This document shows, piece by piece, positions 34,774 to 44,532 of a stretch of 64,000 nucleotides of DNA. The notes under the pieces were generated by a model. That model ran no database searches, was not told the DNA's origin, and saw only the letters and a program-made list of their open reading frames with translations. The DNA is from Pandoraea iniqua. Lineage in GTDB: Bacteria > Pseudomonadota > Gammaproteobacteria > Burkholderiales > Burkholderiaceae. Both the position numbers and the translations under genes were made by a program. Each line of letters begins with the position of its first letter. Position 1 is the stretch's first letter. The DNA is taken from NCBI RefSeq assembly GCF_902459685.1, contig NZ_CABPSF010000012.1, positions 1 through 64,000 of the forward strand. The letters run 5' to 3'.

Positions 34774-36291
34774 ATGGCCGAACAAGACCTCACCCGCGGA
34801 CCGATCGGCAAAACCCTCTTCTGGTTCTCACTGCCGGTGCTGGGCAGCAACGTGCTCCAGTCGCTCAACGCGTCGATCAACGCGATGTGGATCGGCCACT
34901 ATCTGGGCGAGTCGGCGCTCACTGCGGCGTCGAACGCCAACATCCTGCTGTTCTTCCTGCTCGGCGTCGTGTTTGGCATCAGCATGGCCAACACCATTCT
35001 CATCGGCCAGTCGATCGGCGCGAAGAATCACGTGCTCACGCAGCGCATCGTCGGCACGAGTGCGACGTTCTTCGTACTGATGTCCTCGGCGGTGGCGGTG
35101 TTCGGCTATATCTTCACGCCGGAGCTGCTGAACGCGCTGGGCACACCGAGCGACGCCCGTGCGTTTGCGGTCGCCTATCTGCGCATCATCTTCGTGGCGC
35201 TGCCGGTGATGTACTTCTACAACTTCGTGATGATGGCGTTGCGCGGCGCGGGCGACGCGCGCACGCCGTTCCGCTTCATGCTGCTCTCGGCCGGGCTGGA
35301 TGTGGTGCTTAACCCATTGCTGATTTTCGGCTGGGGGCCGGTGCCGCCGTTAGGCATCGCGGGGTCGGCCGGAGCCACGCTTATCGCCCAGACGGTGAGT
35401 CTCGCGGCGCTGCTCTATACGCTTTACCGCCGGCGCGATCCGCTGTGGCTGCCGCGCAAGGACTGGCGGTATCTGCGCATCGACCCGGGGCTGCTGCGGT
35501 TGATCGTCATCAAAGGGCTGCCGATGGGTTTGCAAATGGTAGTGATCTCGTCGTCGGCGATGGTGATGATGGGTTTCGTCAACGGTTACGGCTCGCAGAC
35601 GACGGCGGCGTACGGCGTGGCGTCGCAGTTGTGGACGTACGTGCAGATGCCGGCGCTGGCCATCGGTGCCGGCGTCTCGTCGATGACGGCGCAGAACGTG
35701 GGCGCAGGGTTATGGGACCGGGTTTCGCGCATCGGGCGCGTCGGCGTCGGGTTGAATTTCGTGATGACGGGCACGCTGGTGGTGGCCATCCTGCTGTTCA
35801 ACCGCCAGTTCATGAATGCGTTTCTGCCTGACGATGGCTACGCGATTTCGGTGGCGCAGCACATCAACGCCGTGGTGGCGTGGTCGTTCGTGCTGTTCGG
35901 CGTGACGATCGTGTTGTTCGGGGTGGTGCGTGCGACCGGGGCGGTCACGGCACCGCTGGTGATCCTGTTCGTGTCGCAATGGGTGATCCGGCTGCCGTTT
36001 GCGTGGCAGTTGCAGAAGTCGTGGGGTGCCGAGGCGATCTGGTGGAGTTTCCCGCTGGGGTTTGGGGTGTCGCTGGTGATGGCGCTCATCTATTACAAGT
36101 GGGGCAACTGGCGCGGCGTGAGGATGTTGCCGCGTTCCGCCCCGCCAGCGGTAGCGCAATCGGCCGACGCCGCGAGTGCCGCCGCCGGGCCGTCACCCGT
36201 GCCGGTGCCGCCGGTCGGTAGTGGAGGCGGTGGCGGCGGGCTGCCGAAGCCCGCCAGTCATGGTGAAGGCGAGCGCGACCCTCGCGAGTGA
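34774..36291 (+). CDS. MATE-family efflux transporter
   Basis: This 505-residue protein has 12 predicted helices in two six-helix halves. The start MAEQDLTRGPIGKTLFWFSLPVLGSNVLQSLNASINAMWIGHYLG and the GAGDARTPFRFM loop between halves are typical of MATE sodium- or proton-coupled exporters, as are RATGAVTAP and its C-terminal partner. The last 45 residues are a Pro/Gly-rich cytoplasmic tail of unknown use. It sits seven bases after the hydrolase-fold gene. Substrate not inferable. Confidence 0.88.
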   Translation: MAEQDLTRGPIGKTLFWFSLPVLGSNVLQSLNASINAMWIGHYLGESALTAASNANILLFFLLGVVFGISMANTILIGQSIGAKNHVLTQRIVGTSATFFVLMSSAVAVFGYIFTPELLNALGTPSDARAFAVAYLRIIFVALPVMYFYNFVMMALRGAGDARTPFRFMLLSAGLDVVLNPLLIFGWGPVPPLGIAGSAGATLIAQTVSLAALLYTLYRRRDPLWLPRKDWRYLRIDPGLLRLIVIKGLPMGLQMVVISSSAMVMMGFVNGYGSQTTAAYGVASQLWTYVQMPALAIGAGVSSMTAQNVGAGLWDRVSRIGRVGVGLNFVMTGTLVVAILLFNRQFMNAFLPDDGYAISVAQHINAVVAWSFVLFGVTIVLFGVVRATGAVTAPLVILFVSQWVIRLPFAWQLQKSWGAEAIWWSFPLGFGVSLVMALIYYKWGNWRGVRMLPRSAPPAVAQSADAASAAAGPSPVPVPPVGSGGGGGGLPKPASHGEGERDPRE

Positions 36292-36329
36292 GTTTCGATT
36301 CACACGGCTTCGAACCAAACTGTTTAGAT

Positions 36330-36374
36330 CCACACTGCTGCTATCCACACTGCTGCTATCCACGCTGCCTATAT
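36330..36374. repeat. 15-bp tandem repeat, three copies
   Basis: Two identical units CCACACTGCTGCTAT and one diverged unit, followed by a partial copy. It spans the space between the MATE gene and the convergent LysR gene and covers the last bases of the latter, including its stop region. Confidence 0.75.
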
Positions 36375-37274
36375 CCACAATGCGGCAGACTCGGCCATGG
36401 CGCTTCGCAACCACGTCAACAAGGCGTGCGTAGCGGGATTCGCGTCGAACGATTCGCGGGCGAGGGCCACATAGGCCGAGCCATCGCGCACGAAGCCGTG
36501 CGGTGCAACGAGGCGTCCGGCGCGCAGTTCGTCGCTCACCATGTACACCGAACCGATGGCCGCGCCCAAGCCCGCGCCTGCCGCCTGCAAACTCAGATAA
36601 AAGTGTTCGAAGGGCGGTATCGGGCTACCGGCGGCCCGCGCGCCGTAACGCCCGGATGCCGGCGCATGGCCTTCGGCTTTCATCGCCCGCTGCCAGTCGT
36701 GCCATGCCTGTGGCCGCGTGCGCGTGTGCAACGGTGTCGGGTGTGGTGTCTCGAAGGTGGCTGGCAGGCCCACCGGGCCGATCCACTCGTCGGCGAGCGG
36801 TTCGGCCGCGAGTGAATGTCCCCAGAAGAAATCATTGCGCCGGATGGCGACGTCCACGCCCGCGCTCGCCAGATCGATCGGCCCGCCGGCCGAATGCAGA
36901 TGCAGCGCGATGTCGGGATGCGCTTGCGCAAATGCGCCCAGACGCGGAATCAGCCACCGCATGGCCAGCGTCGGTTCGCACGAGACTACCAGCGTGCGCG
37001 AGGCCGCGACCGGTCGCAGGTTCGCCACCGTCTGCGCCAGTTGCTCGAACATCTGGCGCGTCGTGGCGTGCAGACGCTCGCCCGCAGGCGTGAGAAAGAC
37101 GGCCCGGTTGCGGCGCTCGAACAGCGGCAGGCCGAGCGCATCTTCGAGCGTGCGTATCTGGCGGCTGACCGCGCCGTGCGTCACGAACAACCGTTGCGCC
37201 GCCCGGGCGAAGCTCAACTCGGTGGCGGCGACGTCGAAGACTTGCAGCGCGTGCAGGGGCAGGGGACGGTCCAT
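36369..37274 (-). CDS. LysR-family regulator (GcvA-like)
   Basis: This regulator has 301 residues. The start at 37274 begins MDRPLPLHALQVFDVAATELSFARAAQRLFVTHGAVSRQIRTLEDALGLPLFERR, typical of the GcvA/AmpR branch; a longer frame to 37340 adds 22 basic residues without family support. The effector domain follows from about residue 90. It is divergent from a LysE-family exporter over 137 bases, so it probably controls that exporter, as ArgP controls argO. A tandem repeat overlaps its 3' end. Confidence 0.88.
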   Translation of the reverse strand: MDRPLPLHALQVFDVAATELSFARAAQRLFVTHGAVSRQIRTLEDALGLPLFERRNRAVFLTPAGERLHATTRQMFEQLAQTVANLRPVAASRTLVVSCEPTLAMRWLIPRLGAFAQAHPDIALHLHSAGGPIDLASAGVDVAIRRNDFFWGHSLAAEPLADEWIGPVGLPATFETPHPTPLHTRTRPQAWHDWQRAMKAEGHAPASGRYGARAAGSPIPPFEHFYLSLQAAGAGLGAAIGSVYMVSDELRAGRLVAPHGFVRDGSAYVALARESFDANPATHALLTWLRSAMAESAALWI

Positions 37275-37411
37275 ACGTGAGAAATTATCACGTATCGACG
37301 TGAGAAAGGATCGTTTTTCACGGCTGCGAAGGTCCGGCAAAATTTAACTCACTGGGCTTCGATGACACTGCCGTGGGGGCGGTCTCCGGCTCAGATCCGT
37401 GAGTTCTCATC

Positions 37412-38080
37412 ATGCAAGAGTTGTTGGCCGTCATGACAATCACCGTGCTGGCCGTCATCAGCCCGGGCGCCGATTTCGCCATGGTCACGCGCGCGAGCTG
37501 GCAGCATGGCCGCCGCGCCGGGTTATGGGCGGCACTCGGTATCGCGGCGGGCGTGCAGGTGCATGTCTTCTACACGCTGATAGGCGTCGGCCTGCTGATG
37601 ACGCGGCTGCCGTGGCTGTTCTCCACCGTCAAATGGATCGGGGCGGCCTATCTGATCTATATCGGCTGGCGCACCCTGCGAGATCGCTCGCCCGTGGCGG
37701 ATGCCACACAAGAAAGCCCGCAAGGCGGCGCGGCACCGGCCGATGGGGCGTCTGGGGGTTTGCCGTCGCCGGCGGCCACACACGGGCAATGGCGCGCTTT
37801 CCGGACCGGTTTTTTCACCAATACGTTGAATCCGAAGACCACCTTGTTCGTCGTGAGCACGTTCACGCAGGTCGTCCATGCCGGCACGAGTTGGAAGGTG
37901 GGGGTGGCCTATGGGGCGTTCATGTCGCTCGCGCACTGGGCGTGGTTCAGCCTCGTGGCGCTGGGCTTCTCGGCCGGGTGGATGCGCGCGGCCATGGTCC
38001 GCCGCCAGCACGCCGTGCGCCGGACCATCGGCGGCGCGTTGATGGCGCTGGGCGGATTGCTCGCGTTCGCCAATCGGTGA
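37412..38080 (+). CDS. LysE-family amino-acid exporter
   Basis: This 222-residue protein has six predicted helices. The N-terminus has the family signature SPGADFAMVTRASWQHGRRAGLWAALGIAAGV, followed by WIGAAYLIYIGWRTLRD. A hydrophilic insert of about 45 residues (about 92-135, Ala/Gly/Pro-rich) separates the halves and is longer than usual for RhtB/LysE proteins. The C-terminal half has NTLNPKTTLF and FSAGWMRAAMVRR. It is divergent from a LysR regulator. Substrate is probably an amino acid or analogue. Confidence 0.88.
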   Translation: MQELLAVMTITVLAVISPGADFAMVTRASWQHGRRAGLWAALGIAAGVQVHVFYTLIGVGLLMTRLPWLFSTVKWIGAAYLIYIGWRTLRDRSPVADATQESPQGGAAPADGASGGLPSPAATHGQWRAFRTGFFTNTLNPKTTLFVVSTFTQVVHAGTSWKVGVAYGAFMSLAHWAWFSLVALGFSAGWMRAAMVRRQHAVRRTIGGALMALGGLLAFANR

Positions 38081-38461
38081 CGAACGCAGGGAAGTCGCAA
38101 CATCGGTGGCGTGGCGCGGGGATATCGCATCGGGAACGCCGCGACAGGGCGAGTAAACGAGCGAAGAAAGCGGCGAAGAAGCGCTGAAGAAGGGATGAAA
38201 ACCGTACATAAACCGTAAAAATCGGCTCGATTTTCATATAAGTCACAAATGGTCACAAATTAGTGACCCCGCTGAATCGGCGACGGCGCGGACGATTGGG
38301 GTGATGTGAGTGCCCGCTTCGAAGGTTTTGCCGGTGCGGCTTTGGTCAATCGGCAAATGAACGGGTAAAATTGCGCGTTCAGCGCACGCTGGCTACGGCC
38401 GGTACGCGCGTTACACGCTACCCCACTGCCGATGGAATTCCTGCCAAATACGGTTTCCCGC
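38081..38461. other. Intergenic region before opgG
   Basis: No gene is supported. AT-rich bases at 38210-38270 hold repeated TCACAAAT elements (listed separately) and probably the opgGH promoter. Confidence 0.5.
38242..38268. promoter_or_regulatory. Direct and inverted repeats upstream of opgG
   Basis: GTCACAAAT occurs twice (38242-38250 and 38252-38260), 10 bases apart, one helical turn. The second copy also forms GGTCAC-6-GTGACC (38251-38268). Such paired sites are typical of a dimeric regulator. About 195 bases lie between it and the opgG start, so a long leader is possible. Confidence 0.55.
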
Positions 38462-39985
38462 ATGATTTCCCACCGTGCCCTGCGTCTGGCGCTTGCCGGC
38501 ATGCTCAGTGTCTGCGCGCTGGTCTCGGGCGCGGCGCACGCTTTCTCGTTCGACGATGTGGCCAAGCAGGCCCGCACGCTCGCGAACGGCCGCTACAAGC
38601 CGACCGATCAGAACCTGCCCAAAGACCTTCAGAATCTGACGTACGACCGCTATCGCGGCATCCGCTTCAAGCCCGAGAAGGCCTTGTGGCGCGCGCAGAA
38701 GCTGCCGTTCGAGCTGATGTTCTTCCACGAAGGCTCGTATTACGACCGGCCGGTCAAGATCAATGAACTGATCGGCAATAGCGTGCGCGAAGTGCGCTAC
38801 ACCCCCGATCAGTTCGATTTCGGCACGGTGAAAGTCGATCCGAAGCAATTGCGCGGGTTGGGCTACGCGGGCTTTCGCATTCACTATGCGGTGAACACGC
38901 CCAAGTACAAGGACGAGGTCATGGTGTTCCTCGGCGCGAGCTACTTCCGCGCTTTGGGTAAGAACCAGACCTATGGCCTCTCGGCGCGCGGGCTGGCGCT
39001 CGACACCGCACTCAATTCCGGCGAAGAATTCCCGCGCTTCACCGAGTTCTGGATTCAGCGTCCGGCGCCGGGTGCCAAGGACCTGACGATCTTCGCGCTG
39101 CTCGATTCGCCGCGCGCGACGGGCGCGTATCGCTTCACGCTGCGCCCGGGTGTCGATACGACCGTGGACGTGAAGGCCGAGTTGTTCCTGCGCGAGAACG
39201 TGACCAAGCTGGGACTGGCACCGCTCACCAGCATGTATTTCTTCGGCGAGAATCAGCCGGCGCCGGTGCCGGACTATCGCCCGGAAGTGCACGACTCCGA
39301 TGGCCTGTCGATTCAGTCGGGCACGGGCGAATGGATCTGGCGTCCGCTGGTCAATCCGAAGCGTTTGCTGGTGTCGTCGTTCTCGCTGTCGAACCCGGCC
39401 GGCTTCGGTCTGTTGCAGCGTGATCGCGATTTCAGCAGCTATCAGGATCTGGAAGATCACTACGAGTCGCGCCCGAGCGCGTGGGTCGAGCCCAAGGGCA
39501 AGTGGGGGCAGGGCCGCGTGGAGCTGGTGCAGATTCCGACGCCCGACGAAACGAACGATAATATCGTCGCGTATTGGGTGCCGGATGCGCCGCCCAAGCC
39601 CAAGCAGCCTTATGCGTTCGAGTACAAGCTGTCGTGGCAGAAAGATAACGACAAGCGCCCGCCGATGGCGTGGGTGACACAAAGCCGGCGTGGGCATGGC
39701 TACCGGGGAAAACCAGACGATAGTCAGCTGTTCGCGATCGATTTCGAGGGACCGGCGTTCAAGAAACTGGCGGACGACGCGAAAGTCGAAGGCAATGTCA
39801 CGACCGACGCCAACGGCAAGATCCTCGAAGTACAGACGCAGCGCAATGACGTCACGGGAGGCTATCGCGTCATGCTCCGCATGCGCCGCCTCGATTCCGA
39901 GAAACCCGTCGAAATGCGCGCTTATCTGCGCAACGGCAGCAATACCCTATCCGAAACGTGGAGCTACCTGTTACCCCCCGAGTGA
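38462..39985 (+). CDS. opgG: Periplasmic glucan biosynthesis protein G
   Basis: OpgG is needed to make osmoregulated periplasmic glucans, probably adding branches or releasing chains. It has 507 residues with a signal peptide ([19 protein letters not shown]) and the mature start [19 protein letters not shown]. Family blocks include [16 protein letters not shown], the LFHEG-like [12 protein letters not shown] segment, the long beta-sandwich region and FAIDFEGP near the C-terminus. An in-frame ATG at 38432 would put ten residues before a normal signal peptide. The stop overlaps the opgH start (GTGA). Confidence 0.95.
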   Translation: MISHRALRLALAGMLSVCALVSGAAHAFSFDDVAKQARTLANGRYKPTDQNLPKDLQNLTYDRYRGIRFKPEKALWRAQKLPFELMFFHEGSYYDRPVKINELIGNSVREVRYTPDQFDFGTVKVDPKQLRGLGYAGFRIHYAVNTPKYKDEVMVFLGASYFRALGKNQTYGLSARGLALDTALNSGEEFPRFTEFWIQRPAPGAKDLTIFALLDSPRATGAYRFTLRPGVDTTVDVKAELFLRENVTKLGLAPLTSMYFFGENQPAPVPDYRPEVHDSDGLSIQSGTGEWIWRPLVNPKRLLVSSFSLSNPAGFGLLQRDRDFSSYQDLEDHYESRPSAWVEPKGKWGQGRVELVQIPTPDETNDNIVAYWVPDAPPKPKQPYAFEYKLSWQKDNDKRPPMAWVTQSRRGHGYRGKPDDSQLFAIDFEGPAFKKLADDAKVEGNVTTDANGKILEVQTQRNDVTGGYRVMLRMRRLDSEKPVEMRAYLRNGSNTLSETWSYLLPPE

Positions 39986-42687
39986 GCGATCGCTCCGATA
40001 TCCCGGTCGACGAGCTATACGTCGACCGGCTGCCCCTGCCCGCCGAAAAGCGCCGTGCATTGCTGGCTCAGGCCCAGCGTGACGGCGGCGATTCGCTCGA
40101 TGTGCTGACCCGTATCCAGCGCCTGCTCGCCGCGCGTATTGCGAACGGTGATGAGGTTGCGGTGGTGCCGCCGAGTGATGTTGCGGCGGACATTGAGGAC
40201 GTTGCGGGCATTGAGGGCACGCAAGCCACCGATGCCGATGAGAGCGACGCCGTGAGCACGCCAGCGCAAGACGCTGCCGGCACGCAGGCGGTTGCCTCAC
40301 CGGCAGGCGTGCTGTCGGCCGCGCAGATCATCGATCCGGCGGCGTGGCATGTGCCCGATATCGCCGAAATCGAATCCGACAGCGATGCCGTGCTGGCTTC
40401 GCAACCCGCGCGTCTTTCGCTCACGGAAGGCGGTTCGCTGGCGGCTGCCGCAGGCCTGAACGAAGTGCGTGGTGTCGAGACGCTGCGCATTGCGCCGCCG
40501 GTGCGCCGCACGTCGCTCGTGCCGCGTCCTTGGTCGCTCAATCCGCTGGGACGTCTCTGGCGTGCCATCGCGGGCCGTAAAGATCCCGATCCGCTGGTGC
40601 GCGATGCGCCCGATCCGAAGGGCCGTTGGTCGCAGGCGGGACGTCGCCGCCGCTGGACGCTGCTTGCGCTGATGATCGCGCAGACGGCGCTCGCCACGCA
40701 CTTTATGGCGTCGGTGCTGCCGTATCACGGGGCCGATCCGCTCGAATTCTCGGTACTTGCGCTGTTCGTGCTGTTGTTCGGCTGGGTGTCGGCGGGCTTC
40801 TGGACGGCCATCTTCGGCTTCTTCGTTCTGCTGGTCGGTGGCGAGCGCCACATGATCTCGAAGATGGCGGCCGGCGATGCGCCGATTGCCCCCGATGCGC
40901 GCACGGCGATCGTGATGCCGATCTGCAACGAGGACGTTGGCCGCGTGTTCGCGGGCCTGCGCGCGACGTACGAATCGCTCGCGAAGACCGATTCGCTGGA
41001 CCGCTTCGACTTCTTCATCTTGTCGGATTCGAACGAGGCCGATAACTGTACGGCCGAGGTCGATGCGTGGCAGGCGCTGTGCCGCGAAGTCGGTGGCTTC
41101 GGCCGCATCTTCTATCGCCGGCGTCAGCGCCGGGTGAAGCGCAAGAGCGGCAATCTCGATGACTTCTGCCGTCGCTGGGGCAGCGATTACCGCTACATGA
41201 TCGTGCTCGATGCCGACAGTGTGATGAGCGGTGAATGCCTGACCAAGCTCGCGCGCATGATGGAAGCGCACCCGAGTGCCGGGTTGATCCAGACGGCGCC
41301 GCTGGCCGCCGGGCGTGAGACGTTCTATGCGCGCTTGCAGCAGTTTGCGGGGCGCGTGTACGGTCCGCTGTTTACCGCCGGGCTGCATTACTGGCAGTTG
41401 GGCGAGTCGCACTACTGGGGCCACAACGCCATCATCCGTCTCAAGCCGTTCATGGAGCATTGCGCGCTCGCCCCGTTGCCGGGCAAGGGCGCGTTGTCGG
41501 GCGCGATTCTCTCGCACGACTTCGTCGAGGCGGCGCTCATGCGCCGTGCCGGCTGGGGCGTATGGATTGCCTACGACCTGCCGGGCAGCTACGAAGAAAT
41601 GCCGCCCAACCTGCTCGATGAACTCAAGCGCGACCGCCGCTGGTGTCAGGGCAACCTGATGAACTTCCGGCTGTTCCTCGCCGAAGGCATGCACCCGGTG
41701 CACCGCGCCGTGTTCGTGACGGGGGCGATGGCTTATGTCTCCGCGCCGCTGTGGTTTGTGTTCCTGATTCTCTCGACATGCCTGTTGGCCAAGCACACGC
41801 TCGTCGTGCCGGAGTACTTCACGGCGCCGCGCCAGCTCTTCCCGGTCTGGCCGGAGTGGCATCCCGAGCGGGCGGTGGCGCTGTTCTCCGCGACGGCCAC
41901 GCTGCTCTTTCTGCCGAAGATTCTGGCGGTGCTGCTGATCTGGGTGAAGGGCGCGAAGCGGTTCGGCGGCTGGTTCGCGGTGATGGTGAGCATGTTCATC
42001 GAACTCGTGTTTTCCGCCGTGCTGGCGCCGGTGCGCATGTTGTTCCACACACAGTTCGTGCTGGCCGCGCTCACGGGGATCGCCATTCAATGGAAATCGC
42101 CGCCGCGTGAAGACGCCGAGACACATTGGGGCGAAGCGATTCGCCGCCACGGTCTGCAAACGATCATCGGCATGGGGTGGGGCGGGTTGGTGTACTGGCT
42201 CAATCCCGATTTCATCTGGTGGCTCATGCCGATCGTCGGCTCGATGATGATTTCGATTCCGGTGTCGGTGTTTTCTAGCCGGGTGTCGCTGGGACGCGGG
42301 CTGAAGCGGGTGAGGCTGTTCCTGATTCCGGAAGAGTCGTGGCCGCCGAAAGAGCTGCGCATGACGGAGAAGTACACCGACGAGGCGCGCTCGTACGTGA
42401 ACTTCGTGGATGCGGTGGTCGATCCGATGGCCAATGCACTGGTGGCCGCGAGTGTGGCGCCGACGCACGACGATCCGAAGCACGACACGATTCGCGCCGG
42501 GCGCGTCGAGACGGCGTTGCTCAAGGGGCCGGCGAAGCTGACGAACACGCAGAAGTGGGAGTTGCTCAACGATCCGCGCGGACTGGCGGCGTTGCATTTG
42601 CTGGTGTGGAGCGATCCGCGCGCGCATCGCGACTGGCGTGACGCGCGTGCCAATGGGCTGTCGCAGGGGTTTCTGGCGTCGGCCTGA
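39982..42687 (+). CDS. opgH: Glucans biosynthesis glucosyltransferase H
   Basis: This inner-membrane GT2 enzyme polymerises beta-1,2-glucan from UDP-glucose for periplasmic glucans, and in E. coli also senses UDP-glucose to delay division. The 901 residues comprise a cytoplasmic N-terminal region (about 1-210), TM helices, a catalytic loop with VLDADS (DxD type), HDFVEA and the RDRRWCQGN form of QxxRW, and C-terminal TM helices. The GTG at 39982 overlaps the opgG stop, fitting the known coupled arrangement; an earlier GTG at 39958 is possible. The N-terminal 160 residues are Ala/Asp-rich and variable. Confidence 0.95.
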   Translation: MSDRSDIPVDELYVDRLPLPAEKRRALLAQAQRDGGDSLDVLTRIQRLLAARIANGDEVAVVPPSDVAADIEDVAGIEGTQATDADESDAVSTPAQDAAGTQAVASPAGVLSAAQIIDPAAWHVPDIAEIESDSDAVLASQPARLSLTEGGSLAAAAGLNEVRGVETLRIAPPVRRTSLVPRPWSLNPLGRLWRAIAGRKDPDPLVRDAPDPKGRWSQAGRRRRWTLLALMIAQTALATHFMASVLPYHGADPLEFSVLALFVLLFGWVSAGFWTAIFGFFVLLVGGERHMISKMAAGDAPIAPDARTAIVMPICNEDVGRVFAGLRATYESLAKTDSLDRFDFFILSDSNEADNCTAEVDAWQALCREVGGFGRIFYRRRQRRVKRKSGNLDDFCRRWGSDYRYMIVLDADSVMSGECLTKLARMMEAHPSAGLIQTAPLAAGRETFYARLQQFAGRVYGPLFTAGLHYWQLGESHYWGHNAIIRLKPFMEHCALAPLPGKGALSGAILSHDFVEAALMRRAGWGVWIAYDLPGSYEEMPPNLLDELKRDRRWCQGNLMNFRLFLAEGMHPVHRAVFVTGAMAYVSAPLWFVFLILSTCLLAKHTLVVPEYFTAPRQLFPVWPEWHPERAVALFSATATLLFLPKILAVLLIWVKGAKRFGGWFAVMVSMFIELVFSAVLAPVRMLFHTQFVLAALTGIAIQWKSPPREDAETHWGEAIRRHGLQTIIGMGWGGLVYWLNPDFIWWLMPIVGSMMISIPVSVFSSRVSLGRGLKRVRLFLIPEESWPPKELRMTEKYTDEARSYVNFVDAVVDPMANALVAASVAPTHDDPKHDTIRAGRVETALLKGPAKLTNTQKWELLNDPRGLAALHLLVWSDPRAHRDWRDARANGLSQGFLASA

Positions 42688-42726
42688 GTGGGCTGAGCGG
42701 GTCGCTCTGAAGTGACGAGGTTAAGA

Positions 42727-42772
42727 ACAAAGGGCTGAGTCCTGTCTTACACAGGTCTCAGCCCTTTTGTTT
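42727..42772. terminator. Bidirectional terminator between opgH and nlpD-like gene
   Basis: AAAGGGCTGAG and CTCAGCCCTTT pair (42729-42739 with 42757-42767), with an inner CCTGT/ACAGG stem, followed by TTGTTTT. The genes converge here, and the structure can serve both. Confidence 0.85.
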
Positions 42773-42814
42773 TGGTGCGAGCGCAGTGAGTGCTGGAGCG
42801 CTGGTGACTCGCGA

Positions 42815-43696
42815 TCAGCGTGACGGCAGGAAGTCGCGCGGATTGAATGGCGTGCCCTTCTGGCGCACTTCGAAGTGCAGCTTGACGGTGCCGTGCGAGT
42901 CGGTGTCGCCCATTTCGGCAATCTTCTGGCCCTTGGTCACCGCCGCACCTTCCTTAACCAGCACGGCGCGGTTGTGGGCATAGGCCGTCAGATAGCCGTT
43001 GTCGTGCTGCACCATCACCAAGTTGCCGTACCCCCGCAAGCCGCTGCCGGCGTACACCACCTTGCCCGCGGCTGCCGCGTAGACCGGGTCGCCCGACTTG
43101 CCGCCGATATCGACACCCTTGTTGCTGCTGCCGTTGAAGTTCGACAGCACCGGGCCGTCGGCGGGCCAGATCATCGGAATCTTGTTGGTGGCGGTGCGCG
43201 GTGCGACCGGCGCCGGTGCCGCCTTGGGGGCAGGCTGGGCCTTCGGACGCGGTTTGGCGGCGCTCCCGGACGATGCGCCGCCCGATGCCGCCGCTGCCGG
43301 GGCAGTGGACGCGCCGGGCGGCGGCACGACGCGCAGCACCTGACCCACTTCGATCTTGTCGGGATCGGTCAGGCCGTTCCAGCGCACCAGATCGGCCGTG
43401 CTGGCGTTGTTGGCGCGGGCAATGCCGTAGAGGGTGTCGCCGGAGGCAACGCGGTAGCTGCCTGCGGGGACCGGGCCATACGTCGGCGAGCCCGCACAAG
43501 CGGCCAGCGTGGCGCACACGGCCAGACTGACGGCATGCGCACGCCAGCGGGACCAGCTAATACGCCAATTCGACAATTTGCGAACCGCATAAATATCGCG
43601 GTTGTTACACAAATCGATGGGGTGAGGCGACGCGGCAAGCGGCGTCGGCACTTCGGGTTGCAACCGGGGCGGTCGCACGAGGTGAGTAGGCTCCAT
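42815..43696 (-). CDS. nlpD: NlpD-like LysM/degenerate-LytM lipoprotein
   Basis: NlpD is an outer-membrane lipoprotein that activates cell-division amidase AmiC rather than cutting peptidoglycan itself. A lipobox (LAACAG) follows a basic N-terminus; a LysM repeat (YRVASGDTLYGIARANNASTADLVRWNGL) is next; then a Pro/Ala/Lys linker; then a LytM (M23) domain. The zinc ligands are degenerate as in NlpD: NKGVDIGG replaces HxGxD, and VKLHFEVR keeps only the last His. The YAGSGLRGYGNLVMVQHDNGYLTAYAHN stretch matches NlpD closely. The start is uncertain between ATG 43696 and a longer frame to 43744; both leave an atypically long leader before the lipobox. Confidence 0.85.
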   Translation of the reverse strand: MEPTHLVRPPRLQPEVPTPLAASPHPIDLCNNRDIYAVRKLSNWRISWSRWRAHAVSLAVCATLAACAGSPTYGPVPAGSYRVASGDTLYGIARANNASTADLVRWNGLTDPDKIEVGQVLRVVPPPGASTAPAAAASGGASSGSAAKPRPKAQPAPKAAPAPVAPRTATNKIPMIWPADGPVLSNFNGSSNKGVDIGGKSGDPVYAAAAGKVVYAGSGLRGYGNLVMVQHDNGYLTAYAHNRAVLVKEGAAVTKGQKIAEMGDTDSHGTVKLHFEVRQKGTPFNPRDFLPSR

Positions 43697-44116
43697 CCGT
43701 TGGCAGGTTAGGGCCCAGAGGCGGTCGCGAGGCACAGCAGGCAAGGCTGAGCGGGGAGGCCGAAAGTTGCCTGAAGATCACTTCTGGCAGCACGAAAGAC
43801 GGGTCCGGGTGCGCGGCGACGGCATGAGCACGGTGCAAAACGCCCATTGTACGGGCTGCGAGACCCTCTCTGATCGTCGATCAACGCGCAAATTCCCTGC
43901 TATATACGAGAAACTGTTACTTAATATGCAGCATATTCCCAGTTGACAAGCGTGCCTTTGCCACGTATAAAACCAATTGCAGATTGTCAAGCCGCGAAGT
44001 TGTTGTCAGACGTAGTTTTCCTGCTTCTCGCTGGTTTCTAGTCCTTCATTTTCCCTTGATTGTCAGCGCTGGAGGGGTCATGTCGACCCCAGGCATTATG
44101 TTTATTAGGAAAAAAC
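43697..44116. other. Intergenic region with cspA promoter and leader
   Basis: About 420 bases. The part near nlpD has no recognised element. From about 43900 onward it is AT-rich and contains a near-consensus promoter and the long cspA 5' leader. Confidence 0.6.
43943..43971 (+). promoter_or_regulatory. Near-consensus sigma-70 promoter for cspA
   Basis: TTGACA at 43943-43948, a 17-base spacer, and TATAAA at 43966-43971. Transcription should begin near 43978, giving a leader of about 140 bases before the ATG at 44117, a length typical of cold-shock mRNAs that fold into a temperature-sensing leader. Confidence 0.8.
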
Positions 44117-44320
44117 ATGGAAACCGGTATTGTTAAGTGGTTCAACGACGCTAAGGGCTTCGGCTTCATCACCCCGGACGCAGGCGGTGAAGATCTCTTC
44201 GCTCACTTCTCGGAAGTGCGTGCAGAAGGTTTCAAGACGCTGCAAGAAAACCAACGCGTTCAGTTCGAAGTGAAGACTGGCCCGAAGGGCAAGCAAGCTG
44301 CGAACATCAAGCCGCTGTAA
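44117..44320 (+). CDS. cspA: Cold-shock protein (CspA family)
   Basis: This 67-residue RNA chaperone has one OB-fold cold-shock domain. The RNP1 motif KGFGFI and RNP2 motif DLFAHFSE are intact, in the context [31 protein letters not shown]. It melts RNA secondary structure. AGGAAAAAAC precedes the ATG. Controlled by a strong promoter and a long leader, and closed by a strong terminator. It may be one of several csp copies in the genome. Confidence 0.95.
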   Translation: METGIVKWFNDAKGFGFITPDAGGEDLFAHFSEVRAEGFKTLQENQRVQFEVKTGPKGKQAANIKPL

Positions 44321-44376
44321 TAGCACTTGATACGTATTCGTGAGTATCCCCGGTAACGGGGGCGCTCAACGGAAAG

Positions 44377-44417
44377 AACAGGCTCGATGACGAAAGTCAT
44401 CGAGCCTGTTTGTTTTT
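44377..44417 (+). terminator. Strong terminator of cspA
   Basis: A perfect 15-bp stem (AACAGGCTCGATGAC with GTCATCGAGCCTGTT) with a GAAA tetraloop, followed by TGTTTTT. One of the strongest terminators in the window. Confidence 0.9.
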
Positions 44418-44532
44418 CTGGACCGTCGATCGTCACTGAAACGCGCAGGACGTGCACGCGAACGATGCCACCGCAGCGGTTCGACGCTACAATGCCTGAT
44501 CGTAATGTGTGACGCATTTTTCCGAGGCAATC

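Noticed and set aside
40297-42627. Minus-strand open frame of 776 codons antisense to opgH
   Set aside because: The product is rich in Arg, His and Gln with no domain pattern, typical of antisense frames in GC-rich genes; opgH on the plus strand is a clear gene.
42815-43696. Active zinc endopeptidase of the M23 family
   Set aside because: The HxGxD and HxH motifs are degenerate in the manner of NlpD, so it is listed as an amidase activator instead.
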